Below the pieces are notes generated by a model. The model made no database searches. It worked only from the letters and a program-made list of their open reading frames with translations, and was not told where the DNA came from. From UBA6170 sp942491385 (GTDB taxonomy: Bacteria; Chloroflexota; Anaerolineae; Anaerolineales; Anaerolineaceae): DNA of 64,000 nt. This document shows, piece after piece, positions 8,339-16,124 of the stretch. Location: NCBI GenBank assembly GCA_942491385.1, contig CALOAF010000008.1, positions 124,001 to 188,000 on the forward strand. Direction: 5' to 3'. Position 1 is the stretch's first letter, and each line of letters begins with the position of its first letter. Position numbers and translations under genes: made by a program.

Positions 8339-9433
8339 TTATGGTCCTGTGGTTATCGGTGCATATAACCCAACACGTGGTTCAAGAGCAAACGGTAGTT
8401 TAGCAGGCAATGGAATGTTCTTTTGATCCATTAAATATTGCTGAGTGACTGCGTCGGTCAGAATCGTCTGGGTATTATTGGGGTTGCGAAGCGCAAGTGT
8501 AAGATTTATGTTCGCTTTTCTCATATACGTGAGGACTACAGCATCCTGAGGGGATACTACCAAAGTGACAATATCCGGAGCAATAATTTCAGGTTCTATT
8601 GGTTGTTCTCCTTCAACGGGTTCAGGTGCAACTTCTTCCGCAACAGCTGTTGTTTCAGCACCAGTTATGGGGAAATCACCCAATCGAAGAATAATGGCAT
8701 CCTGGACTATATTTTGGCAAACCAACCGGGGTCTTTGAAGTTCAGAAGGAACAACGTAGATTGGCTCATTTAGTGTTGGATCTAACTCAGTTCTGCCTTG
8801 GGTTGAACCTTCTCCACCACTTGAGATGATAACCGTCAATGATTCAGCGCTACTTTCAGCTGTAAGGATTTGTTTGGAAACAGATCCGGTGAAGTTTGGC
8901 AACAAGGTTTGGTACTCAGGGTCTACATCAACCAGTTCCATACAACCGATGATCATGACATGGTCACCAGCTTGTGGGGCATACGCTATCATTGAGACCC
9001 TGTCAATTAATACAGATAAAGCAGTTTTATCCACCGGAATATCAAAAGCAGCAATCGATCCACCACCTGCACCATCAATAATCATTCCTGGCGTGAGAGG
9101 AATTCTAGCTTCTAAAGGGTAAATCGCTCTTTTACCCACAACTGATTCGATGGTGGTAAAAAAGGTTCCTCCAACCAGTTCGTCTTTGGGAAATGGAATC
9201 ATGGTAATTACATTTTCTGCAATCACTTCCCCACGATTGACAAATTGAGTGGTGATTACAATATCGACCATTTCTTCAATTTGAATTTGCGGCGATTCCC
9301 CTACGGTGGTTTCCGCGGGTTGTAATAAAGGCCTAAGCCTGAAAAACACTACTGCGGCGGCACCTACGAGAACAATCAATAATAAAGCAATAATAATTAA
9401 AACTCTTCCACTTTTACTTCCACTGTTAGCCAT
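8339..9433 (-). CDS. cpaB: Flp pilus assembly protein CpaB (RcpC-like)
   Basis: 364 residues. One N-terminal membrane anchor (about 9-32) is followed by a SAF domain (about 55-120, including FVNRGEVIAENVITMIPFPK) and an extracytoplasmic RcpC/CpaB domain. A Pro/Glu-rich stretch at about 268-285 splits the outer part. In diderms CpaB assists the secretin. No cpaC secretin gene is present here, which fits a cell without an outer membrane. It is the first gene of the operon, 49 bases upstream of cpaE. Confidence 0.85.
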   Translation of the reverse strand: MANSGSKSGRVLIIIALLLIVLVGAAAVVFFRLRPLLQPAETTVGESPQIQIEEMVDIVITTQFVNRGEVIAENVITMIPFPKDELVGGTFFTTIESVVGKRAIYPLEARIPLTPGMIIDGAGGGSIAAFDIPVDKTALSVLIDRVSMIAYAPQAGDHVMIIGCMELVDVDPEYQTLLPNFTGSVSKQILTAESSAESLTVIISSGGEGSTQGRTELDPTLNEPIYVVPSELQRPRLVCQNIVQDAIILRLGDFPITGAETTAVAEEVAPEPVEGEQPIEPEIIAPDIVTLVVSPQDAVVLTYMRKANINLTLALRNPNNTQTILTDAVTQQYLMDQKNIPLPAKLPFALEPRVGLYAPITTGP

Positions 9434-9478
9434 ATTTACGTCTCCTTAGATTTGATAGGACAACTAACCTGATACTAT

Positions 9479-9484
9479 ATTATA
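9479..9484 (-). promoter_or_regulatory. Candidate -10 box for the cpaB operon
   Basis: A perfect TATAAT on the minus strand 46 bases before the cpaB ATG. The -35 region 17 bases further upstream (TTTCCT) is poor, so this promoter may be weak or need an activator. The rest of 9485-9640 shows nothing recognisable. Confidence 0.4.
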
Positions 9485-9640
9485 CGGCAATTGGATTTTA
9501 CAGGAAAATGAATTAAGTTGTTAGGTCTTTAACGATTTCCCAAGCCATTTGACAGTATAAAATAATGATAAATACTTGCAATAATTATGCCACTTAATAT
9601 CTTACCGTCAAACTAATATTCGAATTAATTATGTTGAATT

Positions 9641-9674
9641 AAAACAAAAGACCTCGATCGAGATCTTTTGTTTT
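9641..9674 (-). terminator. Terminator after flp pilin copy 1
   Basis: A 15-bp stem with one mismatch around loop GATC, AT-rich at its foot, ending in TTTTGTTTT on the minus strand. It lies about 18 bases after the stop of the last pilin gene and separates it from cpaB. Confidence 0.8.
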
Positions 9675-9691
9675 ATGTTTGTTCACAGATT

Positions 9692-9838
9692 TTATATTGC
9701 TGAAACAATGTTACTGAAGATATTTCCGATTGCTGGGCCAAGCAAAGCAAGAATAACAATAACAACAACAGCTACTAAAACAAGAATTAAAGCGTATTCG
9801 ACAAGGCCCTGTCCTTTTTCTTTCGGTGAAAACAACAT
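9692..9838 (-). CDS. flp: Flp-type class IVb prepilin, copy 1
   Basis: 48 residues. A short charged leader MLFSPKEKG ends in the glycine where a TadV/CpaA-type peptidase would cut. The mature N-terminus QGLVEYALILVLVAVV has the Flp signature Glu5-Tyr6 followed by a hydrophobic helix. The C-terminus is NIVSAI. It is the major subunit type of Tad pili. The ATG is preceded by AGGAGG. A nearly identical gene lies 451 bases upstream. The prepilin peptidase itself is not in this window. Confidence 0.93.
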   Translation of the reverse strand: MLFSPKEKGQGLVEYALILVLVAVVVIVILALLGPAIGNIFSNIVSAI

Positions 9839-9883
9839 ATGAATTTCCTCCTTTCTAATCTAATAAGGAATAAATATGAGCTA

Positions 9884-9911
9884 ATTATACAAGAATGTGT
9901 GATGAATTCAA
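9884..9911 (-). promoter_or_regulatory. Promoter of flp copy 1
   Basis: -35 TTGAAT (9906-9911), 16-base spacer and perfect -10 TATAAT (9884-9889) on the minus strand, about 45 bases before the pilin ATG. The same elements recur in the next repeat unit. Confidence 0.75.
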
Positions 9912-10095
9912 GGGAATAAATTTACAGTTACTTATCAATTATTATAGTAATTACAGCTTTATTATTCAGCTTTTGCTCCAAAACAACAATACGGGGAGGA
10001 AAGTAAGATATTCATGATGGAATCGGCGAAAATAACTTACTTATGAATTTTTAATAATATTTTTAATCATTTAATCCAATCAATATTTTTTAAAC

Positions 10096-10124
10096 CACAA
10101 AGGACCTCATTGAGGTCCTTTGTG
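10096..10124 (-). terminator. Hairpin after flp copy 2
   Basis: A perfect 13-bp stem (CACAAAGGACCTC with its complement) around a three-base loop, 19 bases after the copy 2 stop. The following minus-strand sequence is GTTTAAAAAA, not a clean T run, so it may work as an mRNA-stabilising 3' hairpin as well as a terminator. Confidence 0.6.
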
Positions 10125-10142
10125 AAATAAAAAAATTTTTAA

Positions 10143-10289
10143 TTAAATTTGAGAAACAATGTTACTGAAGATATTTCCGATTGCTGGGCCAAGCAAAGCA
10201 AGAATAACAATAACAACAACAGCTACTAAAACAAGAATTAAAGCGTATTCGACAAGGCCCTGTCCTTTTTCTTTCGGTGAAAACAACAT
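10143..10289 (-). CDS. flp: Flp-type class IVb prepilin, copy 2
   Basis: 48 residues, identical to copy 1 except that the C-terminus reads NIVSQI instead of NIVSAI. It has the same leader, cleavage glycine, Glu5-Tyr6 and AGGAGG ribosome-binding site. It has its own promoter and 3' hairpin, so it can be transcribed as a single gene. Confidence 0.93.
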   Translation of the reverse strand: MLFSPKEKGQGLVEYALILVLVAVVVIVILALLGPAIGNIFSNIVSQI

Positions 10290-10334
10290 ATGAATTTCCT
10301 CCTTTCTAATCTAATAAGGAATAAAGATGAACTA

Positions 10335-10362
10335 ATTATACAATAATGTGTGATGAATTCAA
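10335..10362 (-). promoter_or_regulatory. Promoter of flp copy 2
   Basis: -35 TTGAAT (10357-10362), 16-base spacer, -10 TATAAT (10335-10340) on the minus strand, the exact counterpart of the copy 1 promoter. Confidence 0.75.
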
Positions 10363-10547
10363 GGGAATAAAATTACAGCTACTTATCAATTATTATAGTA
10401 ATCACAGCTTTATTATTCAGCTTTTGCTCCAAAACAACAATACGGGGAGGAAAGTAAGATATTCATGATGGAATCGGCGAAAATAACTTACATAAGAATT
10501 TTTTATTAATATTTTTAATCATTTAATCCAATCAATATTTTTTAAAC

Positions 10548-10576
10548 CACAAAGGACCTCATTGAGGTCCTTTGTG
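10548..10576 (-). terminator. Hairpin after flp copy 3
   Basis: Same sequence as the hairpin at 10096-10124, placed 19 bases after the stop of copy 3. Confidence 0.6.
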
Positions 10577-10594
10577 AAATAAAAAAATTTTTAA

Positions 10595-10741
10595 TTAAAT
10601 TTGAGAAACAATGTTACTGAAGATATTTCCGATTGCTGGGCCGAGCAAAGCAAGAATAACAATAACAACAACAGCTACTAAAACAAGAATTAAAGCGTAT
10701 TCGACGAGGCCCTGTCCTTTTTCTTTCGGTGAAAACAACAT
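10595..10741 (-). CDS. flp: Flp-type class IVb prepilin, copy 3
   Basis: 48 residues with the same sequence as copy 2 (ending NIVSQI), differing in the DNA by a few silent changes. The sequence similarity to the other units stops about 16 bases upstream of its ATG, so this copy has a different promoter region and is probably the original gene from which the repeats grew. Confidence 0.93.
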   Translation of the reverse strand: MLFSPKEKGQGLVEYALILVLVAVVVIVILALLGPAIGNIFSNIVSQI

Positions 10742-10757
10742 ATGAATTTTCTCCTTT
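10604..10757 (-). repeat. Partial third pilin repeat unit
   Basis: Only the coding region and ribosome-binding site of the repeat are present. Upstream of about 10757 the sequence differs from units 1 and 2. Confidence 0.75.
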
Positions 10758-10791
10758 CCTCAGTGATAAGTATTTTTGTACTACTTTATAT

Positions 10792-10819
10792 ATTGTACCC
10801 AATATTTATCAATAATCAA
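10792..10819 (-). promoter_or_regulatory. Promoter of flp copy 3
   Basis: -35 TTGATT (10814-10819), 16-base spacer, -10 TACAAT (10792-10797) on the minus strand. Its sequence is unlike the two other pilin promoters, so copy 3 may be expressed differently. Confidence 0.6.
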
Positions 10820-10886
10820 GTTGGATTAATTACAATTACCTAACAATTATTGTTCTCAATAAAAAAAATAAACTCATCAGTAAATA

Positions 10887-10913
10887 TTGAATTAAATTAG
10901 ATTAAGCTATAAT
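10887..10913 (+). promoter_or_regulatory. Promoter of the SPFH gene pair
   Basis: TTGAAT (10887-10892), 15-base spacer, TATAAT (10908-10913). Transcription would begin near 10920, which leaves a normal leader only if translation starts at 10952. Confidence 0.5.
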
Positions 10914-10951
10914 ATTTAATATAAATGAGCAATATATATTCAGGAGGTAAG

Positions 10952-11488
10952 ATGAGCGACTTGTTTAATCGAATAACTGACGATCAAGATATTATTAGGA
11001 AATTATTTAGTAAAATCCCTGGTTTCAGTGGTTATGTTGAAAGAGAAAACCGAAGAGCTGCTGATAAAGTTCTTCGCGATGCTGTTGCTGATCGATTTGA
11101 GGAGTTATGGCAGAGAGTATCCAGCATTCAAACGGATTTAATCAGTGCTGGTGGTCTCGAATATATTGACGATATGGAACGTGCAGCGATTAAGATACGC
11201 CAATTCATTGATCGGATACGTCATGCGTCTTATGGATATTCTCCATTCTTTAATGCGACCAAAGTCAAGGAGGAAGAATTAACTGCAGTCTATGAGTTTG
11301 ACTTAGCATTACTTGAAAATGTTGATATCGTCGGCAGAGGAGTAGATAATGTAGAAACATCAATTGGAACGGATGGATTGCCAGCAGCAATACGCCATTT
11401 GACGAATCTATCACAACAGGTTGTTGATATGTTTAACCAACGATCAGAAGTATTGATGGGTGGAATCGAATCCGCTGATAATAATTAA
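10952..11488 (+). CDS. Unknown protein paired with an SPFH protein
   Basis: 178 residues from the ATG at 10952, which has AGGAGG six bases before it. An in-frame ATG at 10925 lacks a ribosome site and lies too close to the predicted transcript start. The protein is soluble and mostly helical, rich in charged residues, with likely coiled-coil stretches at about 30-85 and 130-170. I see no catalytic motif and do not recognise the family. It is followed 28 bases later by the SPFH gene in one operon, so a partner or adaptor role at the membrane scaffold is possible. Confidence 0.75.
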   Translation: MSDLFNRITDDQDIIRKLFSKIPGFSGYVERENRRAADKVLRDAVADRFEELWQRVSSIQTDLISAGGLEYIDDMERAAIKIRQFIDRIRHASYGYSPFFNATKVKEEELTAVYEFDLALLENVDIVGRGVDNVETSIGTDGLPAAIRHLTNLSQQVVDMFNQRSEVLMGGIESADNN

Positions 11489-11516
11489 TTTCACATAAAC
11501 GAGATGGAGAATTAAT

Positions 11517-12563
11517 ATGGCTAGAATTTTTGATGTTGTTGAATATGCAAGTGAAATGAAAGATGAATTAGTACGTCGTTTCCCGGAAACCGGTGTTGCT
11601 GATTTGCGAATTGGTTCCCAAGTCATCGTAAGAGAGTCACAGCGGGTTATTTTTTATCGTGATGGTAAGGCTTTAGATGAATTTGGACCTGGTCGCCACA
11701 CGATTATTACAGCCAACATTCCCAAAGTCATCGATCTGATTGGAAAAGCATTTAATGATCGAACCCCTTTCACTGCTGAAGTATATTTTGTCTCGATGCG
11801 AGAATTCGTTGATAGAAAATGGGGTACTCCTCAGCCAATCCTGGTAAGAAATCCAGGTATGGGGTTGGGTGTTGCGTTGATGCAAGGATTCGGAAGCTAC
11901 AGTTTTCAGGTAAAAGACCCTCAACAATTTGTCACACAAGTAGTTGGTGCAAATGGTGTTTATCGAATGGCAGACATAGAGGGGCGATTACGATCAATGC
12001 TGCTTTCAAAATTACAGGATTTATTAGGGGAAACTGCTGCTGCAAAAAGCGTGGCTGAATTAATTGGATTGACAGAAGAAATTGGTGCTGCTGTAAGGGC
12101 AAAAGCGCAAGACGATTTTGCTGCACTAGGGTTATTGCTTAAGTCATTCTATATTTCAAATTTGAAACCCAGCGAAAAATCCGCTGAAGAATTACGTGCC
12201 ATGGGTATGCTGGATATGCAAACATATACACAGTTACAAGCAGCCGACGCATTAAGGGATGCTGCACGTAATGAAAGTGGTGGGGCTGGATTAACAGCAG
12301 GCATAGGCGCTGGGGTTGGATTAGGGGGAGTAATTTCACAATCTTTACAGGGAATGACAGGTTCGTCATCCGGATCAGGGCAAGCATCTACCCCTCAGGC
12401 TGGGTTACCGGATGTTATGACCCCATCTGAAGCAGCCAATGCATTAAAGGTCTCCGAAGAAGATGTTATGGCAGCCATTTCAGCAGGAGATTTAAAAGCC
12501 AGGAAAATTGGGTCTGCATACAGGATTAGTAAAGATGCGCTGGAAGAATTTCTAAAAGGATAA
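11517..12563 (+). CDS. SPFH/band-7 protein with C-terminal excisionase-type helix-turn-helix
   Basis: 348 residues. An N-terminal SPFH domain (about 25-235) of the virion-core/YdjI kind contains GSQVIVRESQRVIFYRDGKA and FGPGRHTI. A glycine/serine-rich linker (about 255-300) leads to a final 50-residue domain reading MTPSEAANALKVSEEDVMAA and ending in KIGSAYRISKDALEEFLKG, the MerR/excisionase-like fold used to bind DNA. SPFH proteins form membrane-associated rings. No transmembrane helix is visible. The helix-turn-helix may have been recruited as a protein-binding module. The gene is followed by a strong terminator. Confidence 0.85.
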   Translation: MARIFDVVEYASEMKDELVRRFPETGVADLRIGSQVIVRESQRVIFYRDGKALDEFGPGRHTIITANIPKVIDLIGKAFNDRTPFTAEVYFVSMREFVDRKWGTPQPILVRNPGMGLGVALMQGFGSYSFQVKDPQQFVTQVVGANGVYRMADIEGRLRSMLLSKLQDLLGETAAAKSVAELIGLTEEIGAAVRAKAQDDFAALGLLLKSFYISNLKPSEKSAEELRAMGMLDMQTYTQLQAADALRDAARNESGGAGLTAGIGAGVGLGGVISQSLQGMTGSSSGSGQASTPQAGLPDVMTPSEAANALKVSEEDVMAAISAGDLKARKIGSAYRISKDALEEFLKG

Positions 12564-12570
12564 TACTGAT

Positions 12571-12598
12571 AAAGAACCGGGAAATTCCCGGTTCTTTT
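12571..12598 (+). terminator. Terminator of the SPFH operon
   Basis: A perfect 13-base inverted repeat (AAAGAACCGGGAA and its complement around a single A) followed by TTTT, eight bases after the SPFH stop codon. Confidence 0.9.
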
Positions 12599-12662
12599 AT
12601 TTTTTTCATGGCTTAATTATTTTAGATAATCCAAATTTTTGATTTAAGTCAGGGGAGCTTTT

Positions 12663-13802
12663 ATGAAACTTCACGAGTACCAATCAAAAAATATTTTCAA
12701 TCGATATGATGTTCCAATTCCAAAGGGGCGTGTCGCAAATTTTGCTTCAGAAGCTAAACAAATCGCTGAAGAATTAGGCGGAAGAGTTGTCATTAAATCT
12801 CAAGTTCTAGTAGGGGGAAGAGGAAAAGCTGGGGGTATCAAGCTTGCTAAAGATCCAAAACAGGCGAAAGAACTGGCCACCGAAATATTAGGAATGGAAA
12901 TAAAGGGATTACCGGTTCGAAAAATCTTGGTTGATGAAACAGTAGATATTGATCAGGAAATATATCTGGGGATTACCAATGACAGAAACTGCAGACAACC
13001 TGTGGTAATTGCATCATCTTCTGGGGGAGTTGATATTGAGGAAGTTGCCCAAATCTCTCCTGAAGAAATAATTAAGTTATCAATTGATCCGTTATTAGGT
13101 TTACAAGATTTCCAGGTACGCGATATTGCTCTGGGTATTGACCTTAAACGTGAGTATTGGAAGCAATTTATAAAGATTCTGCGTGGTTTGTACCGGGCAT
13201 ATCTTGAGACAGATGCTACTTTAGCTGAGATAAATCCACTAGTCATCACAAAGGACAAACGCTTGATTGCTTTAGATGCGAAAATGATAATTGATGATAA
13301 TGCTCTGTTTCGCCATCCTGAAATGATGGAATTAAGAGATTTGGATGTGGAAGCCCCCGCAGAAACTGAGGCAAAGAAATATGGATTATCATACATAAAA
13401 TTGGAAGGTGATATCGGTTGTATGGTGAATGGTGCCGGTCTGGCTATGGCTACAATGGATATTATCAGTCAATTTGGGGGAAAACCTGCAAATTTTCTGG
13501 ATATTGGTGGTGGCGCAAGTGCTACAAAAGTCGCTGCTGCACTCAAAATAATCCTATCAGATACAAACGTTAAGGTTATTTTGATAAACATATTTGGTGG
13601 TATTACTCGCTGTGATGAAGTAGCAAAAGGATTATTAACAGCATTGGCTGATATAAAAACCAAAGTTCCGGTTGTTGTGAGGTTAGTTGGTACCAATGCT
13701 GAGGAAGGGCGGAAATTACTGGCGAATGAAAATATCCAAACCGCAAATACATTGGTAGAAGCCGCTAAAACTTCTGTTCTTCTCTCTTCGGGTGGTGATT
13801 AA
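12663..13802 (+). CDS. sucC: Succinate-CoA ligase, beta subunit
   Basis: 379 residues, full family length. The ATP-grasp domain spans about 1-230 (MKLHEYQSKNIF, VIKSQVLVGGRGKAGG, the metal-binding EINPLVI) and the CoA-ligase domain follows with NIFGGITRCDEVAKG. It makes ATP or GTP from succinyl-CoA, in the citric acid cycle or, in fermenters, in amino-acid and propionate routes. The stop codon overlaps the sucD start by one base (TAATG). Confidence 0.96.
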   Translation: MKLHEYQSKNIFNRYDVPIPKGRVANFASEAKQIAEELGGRVVIKSQVLVGGRGKAGGIKLAKDPKQAKELATEILGMEIKGLPVRKILVDETVDIDQEIYLGITNDRNCRQPVVIASSSGGVDIEEVAQISPEEIIKLSIDPLLGLQDFQVRDIALGIDLKREYWKQFIKILRGLYRAYLETDATLAEINPLVITKDKRLIALDAKMIIDDNALFRHPEMMELRDLDVEAPAETEAKKYGLSYIKLEGDIGCMVNGAGLAMATMDIISQFGGKPANFLDIGGGASATKVAAALKIILSDTNVKVILINIFGGITRCDEVAKGLLTALADIKTKVPVVVRLVGTNAEEGRKLLANENIQTANTLVEAAKTSVLLSSGGD

Positions 13803-14668
13803 TGAGCATTCTGGTCAATAAAAATAGTCGGATAATGGTTCAAGGTATCACAGGAAATGAAGGCAATTTTCACGCCTGGCAAATGTACGAATACGGAAAT
13901 AATGTCGTTGCTGGTGTAACACCTGGAAAAGGTGGTGAATGGGTTTTTGAGGGTAAAGTTCCAGTATTTGATTCGGTGAAAGTTGGCAGAGAAGCTACCG
14001 GGGCAAATGTCACGGTTATCTTTGTTCCTGCTCATTTTGCTGCAGATGCTATGTTGGAAGCTGCCGATGCAGGCATCAAGTTAATTGTGTGTATTACCGA
14101 AGGTGTGCCTGTGCGAGATATGATGCGCGTACGCAAATACCTGGATCAAAAAGGGAGTATGTTGATTGGCCCCAATTGCCCGGGTTTAATCACGCCATCT
14201 GAAGCAAAAGTTGGAATTATCCCTGGTAATATCACAATGCCAGGTAATGTGGGTGTTATTTCGCGTTCAGGAACGCTAACCTATGAAGTTTTAAATGCCA
14301 TGATGCTATCGGGGATTGGCACAAGTACTTGTGTTGGAATCGGTGGCGACCCAATTAGTGGGTTAAGTTATACGGATCTTTTGGAAATGTATGAAATGGA
14401 CCCCTTGACGGATCAGGTTGTATTAATTGGTGAAATTGGTGGAACTGATGAGCAAAAGGCTGCGGAATATATATCCAGATTCATGACAAAACCAGTTGTA
14501 GCCTTTATTGCTGGACAATCCGCCCCTCCTGGTAAAAGGATGGGGCATGCGGGTGCGATTATCGAGAGTGGCTCTGGTACAGCAGAGGAAAAAATTAAAG
14601 CATTACAAGAAGTGGGAGTTCAGGTCGCTAAACATCCTGAGGAAATTTCTGTATTACTTAATAGATAA
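13802..14668 (+). CDS. sucD: Succinate-CoA ligase, alpha subunit
   Basis: 288 residues. A Rossmann CoA-binding domain (MVQGITGNEGNFH, about 12-24) is followed by the ligase domain with GPNCPGLITP and the phospho-histidine loop RMGHAGAIIESGSGTAEEK. It is the partner of SucC, translationally coupled to it, and the stop is embedded in a shared bidirectional terminator. Confidence 0.97.
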   Translation: MSILVNKNSRIMVQGITGNEGNFHAWQMYEYGNNVVAGVTPGKGGEWVFEGKVPVFDSVKVGREATGANVTVIFVPAHFAADAMLEAADAGIKLIVCITEGVPVRDMMRVRKYLDQKGSMLIGPNCPGLITPSEAKVGIIPGNITMPGNVGVISRSGTLTYEVLNAMMLSGIGTSTCVGIGGDPISGLSYTDLLEMYEMDPLTDQVVLIGEIGGTDEQKAAEYISRFMTKPVVAFIAGQSAPPGKRMGHAGAIIESGSGTAEEKIKALQEVGVQVAKHPEEISVLLNR

Positions 14669-14700
14669 AACAAAGCACCCGAGGGTGCTTTGTTTTATCT
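14663..14700. terminator. Bidirectional terminator between sucD and acpP
   Basis: A perfect inverted repeat with 18-base arms around a two-base centre (AGATAAAACAAAGCACCC and its complement). A-rich and T-rich ends on both sides allow it to stop both convergent transcripts. It overlaps the last bases of both genes. Confidence 0.93.
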
Positions 14701-14935
14701 ATTTTTTATTCGATTCGATGTAAGTAACTGCGTCTCCTACAGTTTTGATTTGTCTGGCGTTATCATCAGGAATTTCCAAATCAAATTTTTCGCTAAACCC
14801 ATCAATGAGGAAAAATTGATCCATTGAATCGGCTTTTAGGTCTTCAATAAAACGAGTTTCCATAGAAACTTCATTTTCGTCTACTTTCAATACATCCACA
14901 ATAATTGCTTTTACCTGGTTGAAAACATCACTCAT
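14699..14935 (-). CDS. acpP: Acyl carrier protein
   Basis: 78 residues, a four-helix ACP. The phosphopantetheine site is Ser in KADSMDQFFLID, where most fatty-acid ACPs have DSLD followed by an acidic helix II. Helix II here (QFFLIDGFSEKFD) is more hydrophobic than usual. It has no fatty-acid gene beside it and its own promoter, so it may serve a specialised synthase or be the general ACP placed alone. The ATG is preceded by AGGAGG. Confidence 0.92.
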   Translation of the reverse strand: MSDVFNQVKAIIVDVLKVDENEVSMETRFIEDLKADSMDQFFLIDGFSEKFDLEIPDDNARQIKTVGDAVTYIESNKK

Positions 14936-14971
14936 TCATTCCTCCTGAATAGATCATTATTCTATTTCAAA

Positions 14972-14999
14972 ATTGTATCTTTCCTTATCAGATTGTCAA
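14972..14999 (-). promoter_or_regulatory. Promoter of acpP
   Basis: Perfect -35 TTGACA (14994-14999), 16-base spacer and -10 TACAAT (14972-14977) on the minus strand, about 37 bases before the ATG. Confidence 0.75.
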
Positions 15000-15086
15000 G
15001 TGCTCAGATTTTTATTGCCAGATTTTTATCATATTCTTAATTCGCTCTGCTATACTAGGAACAAACACTAATAATCAGGATAAGTT

Positions 15087-16124
15087 ATGACAGAAGAATT
15101 AATTGGTTCCAGAAAGAATGACCACATTCGAATTAATCTGGAAGAAGATGTCAGGTCAACATTGTGTAATGGTCTTGAAAAATACAGATTTATTCACAAT
15201 GCATTACCCGAAATTGATCTCAAGGAAATAGATCTTTCGCAACGGATATTTAATAAGATTGTATCAATCCCGGTTTTAATTTCTTCCATGACTGGTGGGA
15301 CTGCACAGGCTTACCAAATCAATCAAACATTGGCAATTGTGGCGGAAAAATTTGGTCTAGCGATGGGTGTTGGTTCTCAACGGGCAGCCATTGAAGACAA
15401 TTCTTTAGCTGAGACGTTTAATATTCGGAAGTTTGCTCCAAACAGTTTACTTTTCGCTAACTTAGGTGCAATTCAGTTAAATTATTGTTATGGAATAGAT
15501 GAATGCTTACGTGCAGTGAGGATGATTGAAGCGGATGCTTTGATATTGCATCTCAATCCGCTTCAAGAAGCTATTCAACCCGAAGGGGACACCAATTTTA
15601 CTGGATTAATTAAGAAAATTGCGGAAATTTGTAAAAAATTACCTGTTCCTGTGGTTATTAAAGAAGTAGGCTGGGGCATTTCAGATGATGTAGCAAAAAA
15701 GCTAACCGATGTTGGAGTTGCTGCTATTGATATCTCTGGAGCCGGTGGAACTTCATGGTCACAAGTGGAACGGTTTCGGTTAAGGAAGCCCGATGAAATT
15801 TGCGTTGCAGAAGCATTTCTGGATTGGGGAATCCCGACTGCGGACGCCTTGGTAGAAGTCAGAAGATCTCTTCCTGATATCCCAATATTTGCCAGTGGAG
15901 GACTAAAAACAGGCATGGAAGTTGCTAAAACGTTAGCATTAGGTGCAAATTTAGCAGGAATGGCTGGCGTTTTCTTGCGTGCGGCAGACGTATCAATTGA
16001 ACATCTAACAGAAACGATATCCTCCATTGAAAGAATTATTCGTATTAGTATGTTCGCTACCGGGTCGAGAGGTTTAAATTCATTTGCAAAGGGGAAAATT
16101 ATCAAATCGGGTGAAATTAAATGA
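15087..16124 (+). CDS. fni: Type 2 isopentenyl-diphosphate delta-isomerase (FMN)
   Basis: 345 residues. It is an FMN-dependent TIM barrel with RKNDHIRI at the N-terminus, ISSMTGGT, GVGSQRAAIED and DISGAGGTSW in the flavin-binding region. It interconverts IPP and DMAPP in the cytoplasm using reduced FMN. It overlaps the following prenyl synthase gene by four bases, so the pair supplies chain-elongation substrates. Confidence 0.95.
   Translation: MTEELIGSRKNDHIRINLEEDVRSTLCNGLEKYRFIHNALPEIDLKEIDLSQRIFNKIVSIPVLISSMTGGTAQAYQINQTLAIVAEKFGLAMGVGSQRAAIEDNSLAETFNIRKFAPNSLLFANLGAIQLNYCYGIDECLRAVRMIEADALILHLNPLQEAIQPEGDTNFTGLIKKIAEICKKLPVPVVIKEVGWGISDDVAKKLTDVGVAAIDISGAGGTSWSQVERFRLRKPDEICVAEAFLDWGIPTADALVEVRRSLPDIPIFASGGLKTGMEVAKTLALGANLAGMAGVFLRAADVSIEHLTETISSIERIIRISMFATGSRGLNSFAKGKIIKSGEIK

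Larger units (their letters stand above)
9702..10152 (-). repeat. Tandem pilin repeat unit 1 (about 451 bp)
   Basis: Direct repeat containing one flp gene, its AGGAGG site, its promoter, a conserved upstream tract with GGGGAGG on the plus strand, and the hairpin of the next gene. It is nearly identical to 10153-10603, with only scattered substitutions visible. Confidence 0.85.
10153..10603 (-). repeat. Tandem pilin repeat unit 2 (about 451 bp)
   Basis: Second direct copy of the pilin unit (gene, ribosome-binding site, promoter, upstream tract, next hairpin). The spacing from copy 1 ATG to copy 2 ATG is 451 bases, and from copy 2 to copy 3 it is 452. Confidence 0.85.

Noticed and set aside
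9692..10757. Possibility that the pilin repeats are a mobile element or CRISPR array
   Set aside because: Repeat unit is a whole pilin gene with promoter; no transposase, spacers or target-site duplication seen.
10614..10802. 62-residue frame overlapping flp copy 3
   Set aside because: Out of frame with the pilin; its N-terminus comes from the promoter region.
12953..13396. 147-residue open frame antisense to sucC
   Set aside because: Mirror of a conserved enzyme; composition typical of antisense frames.
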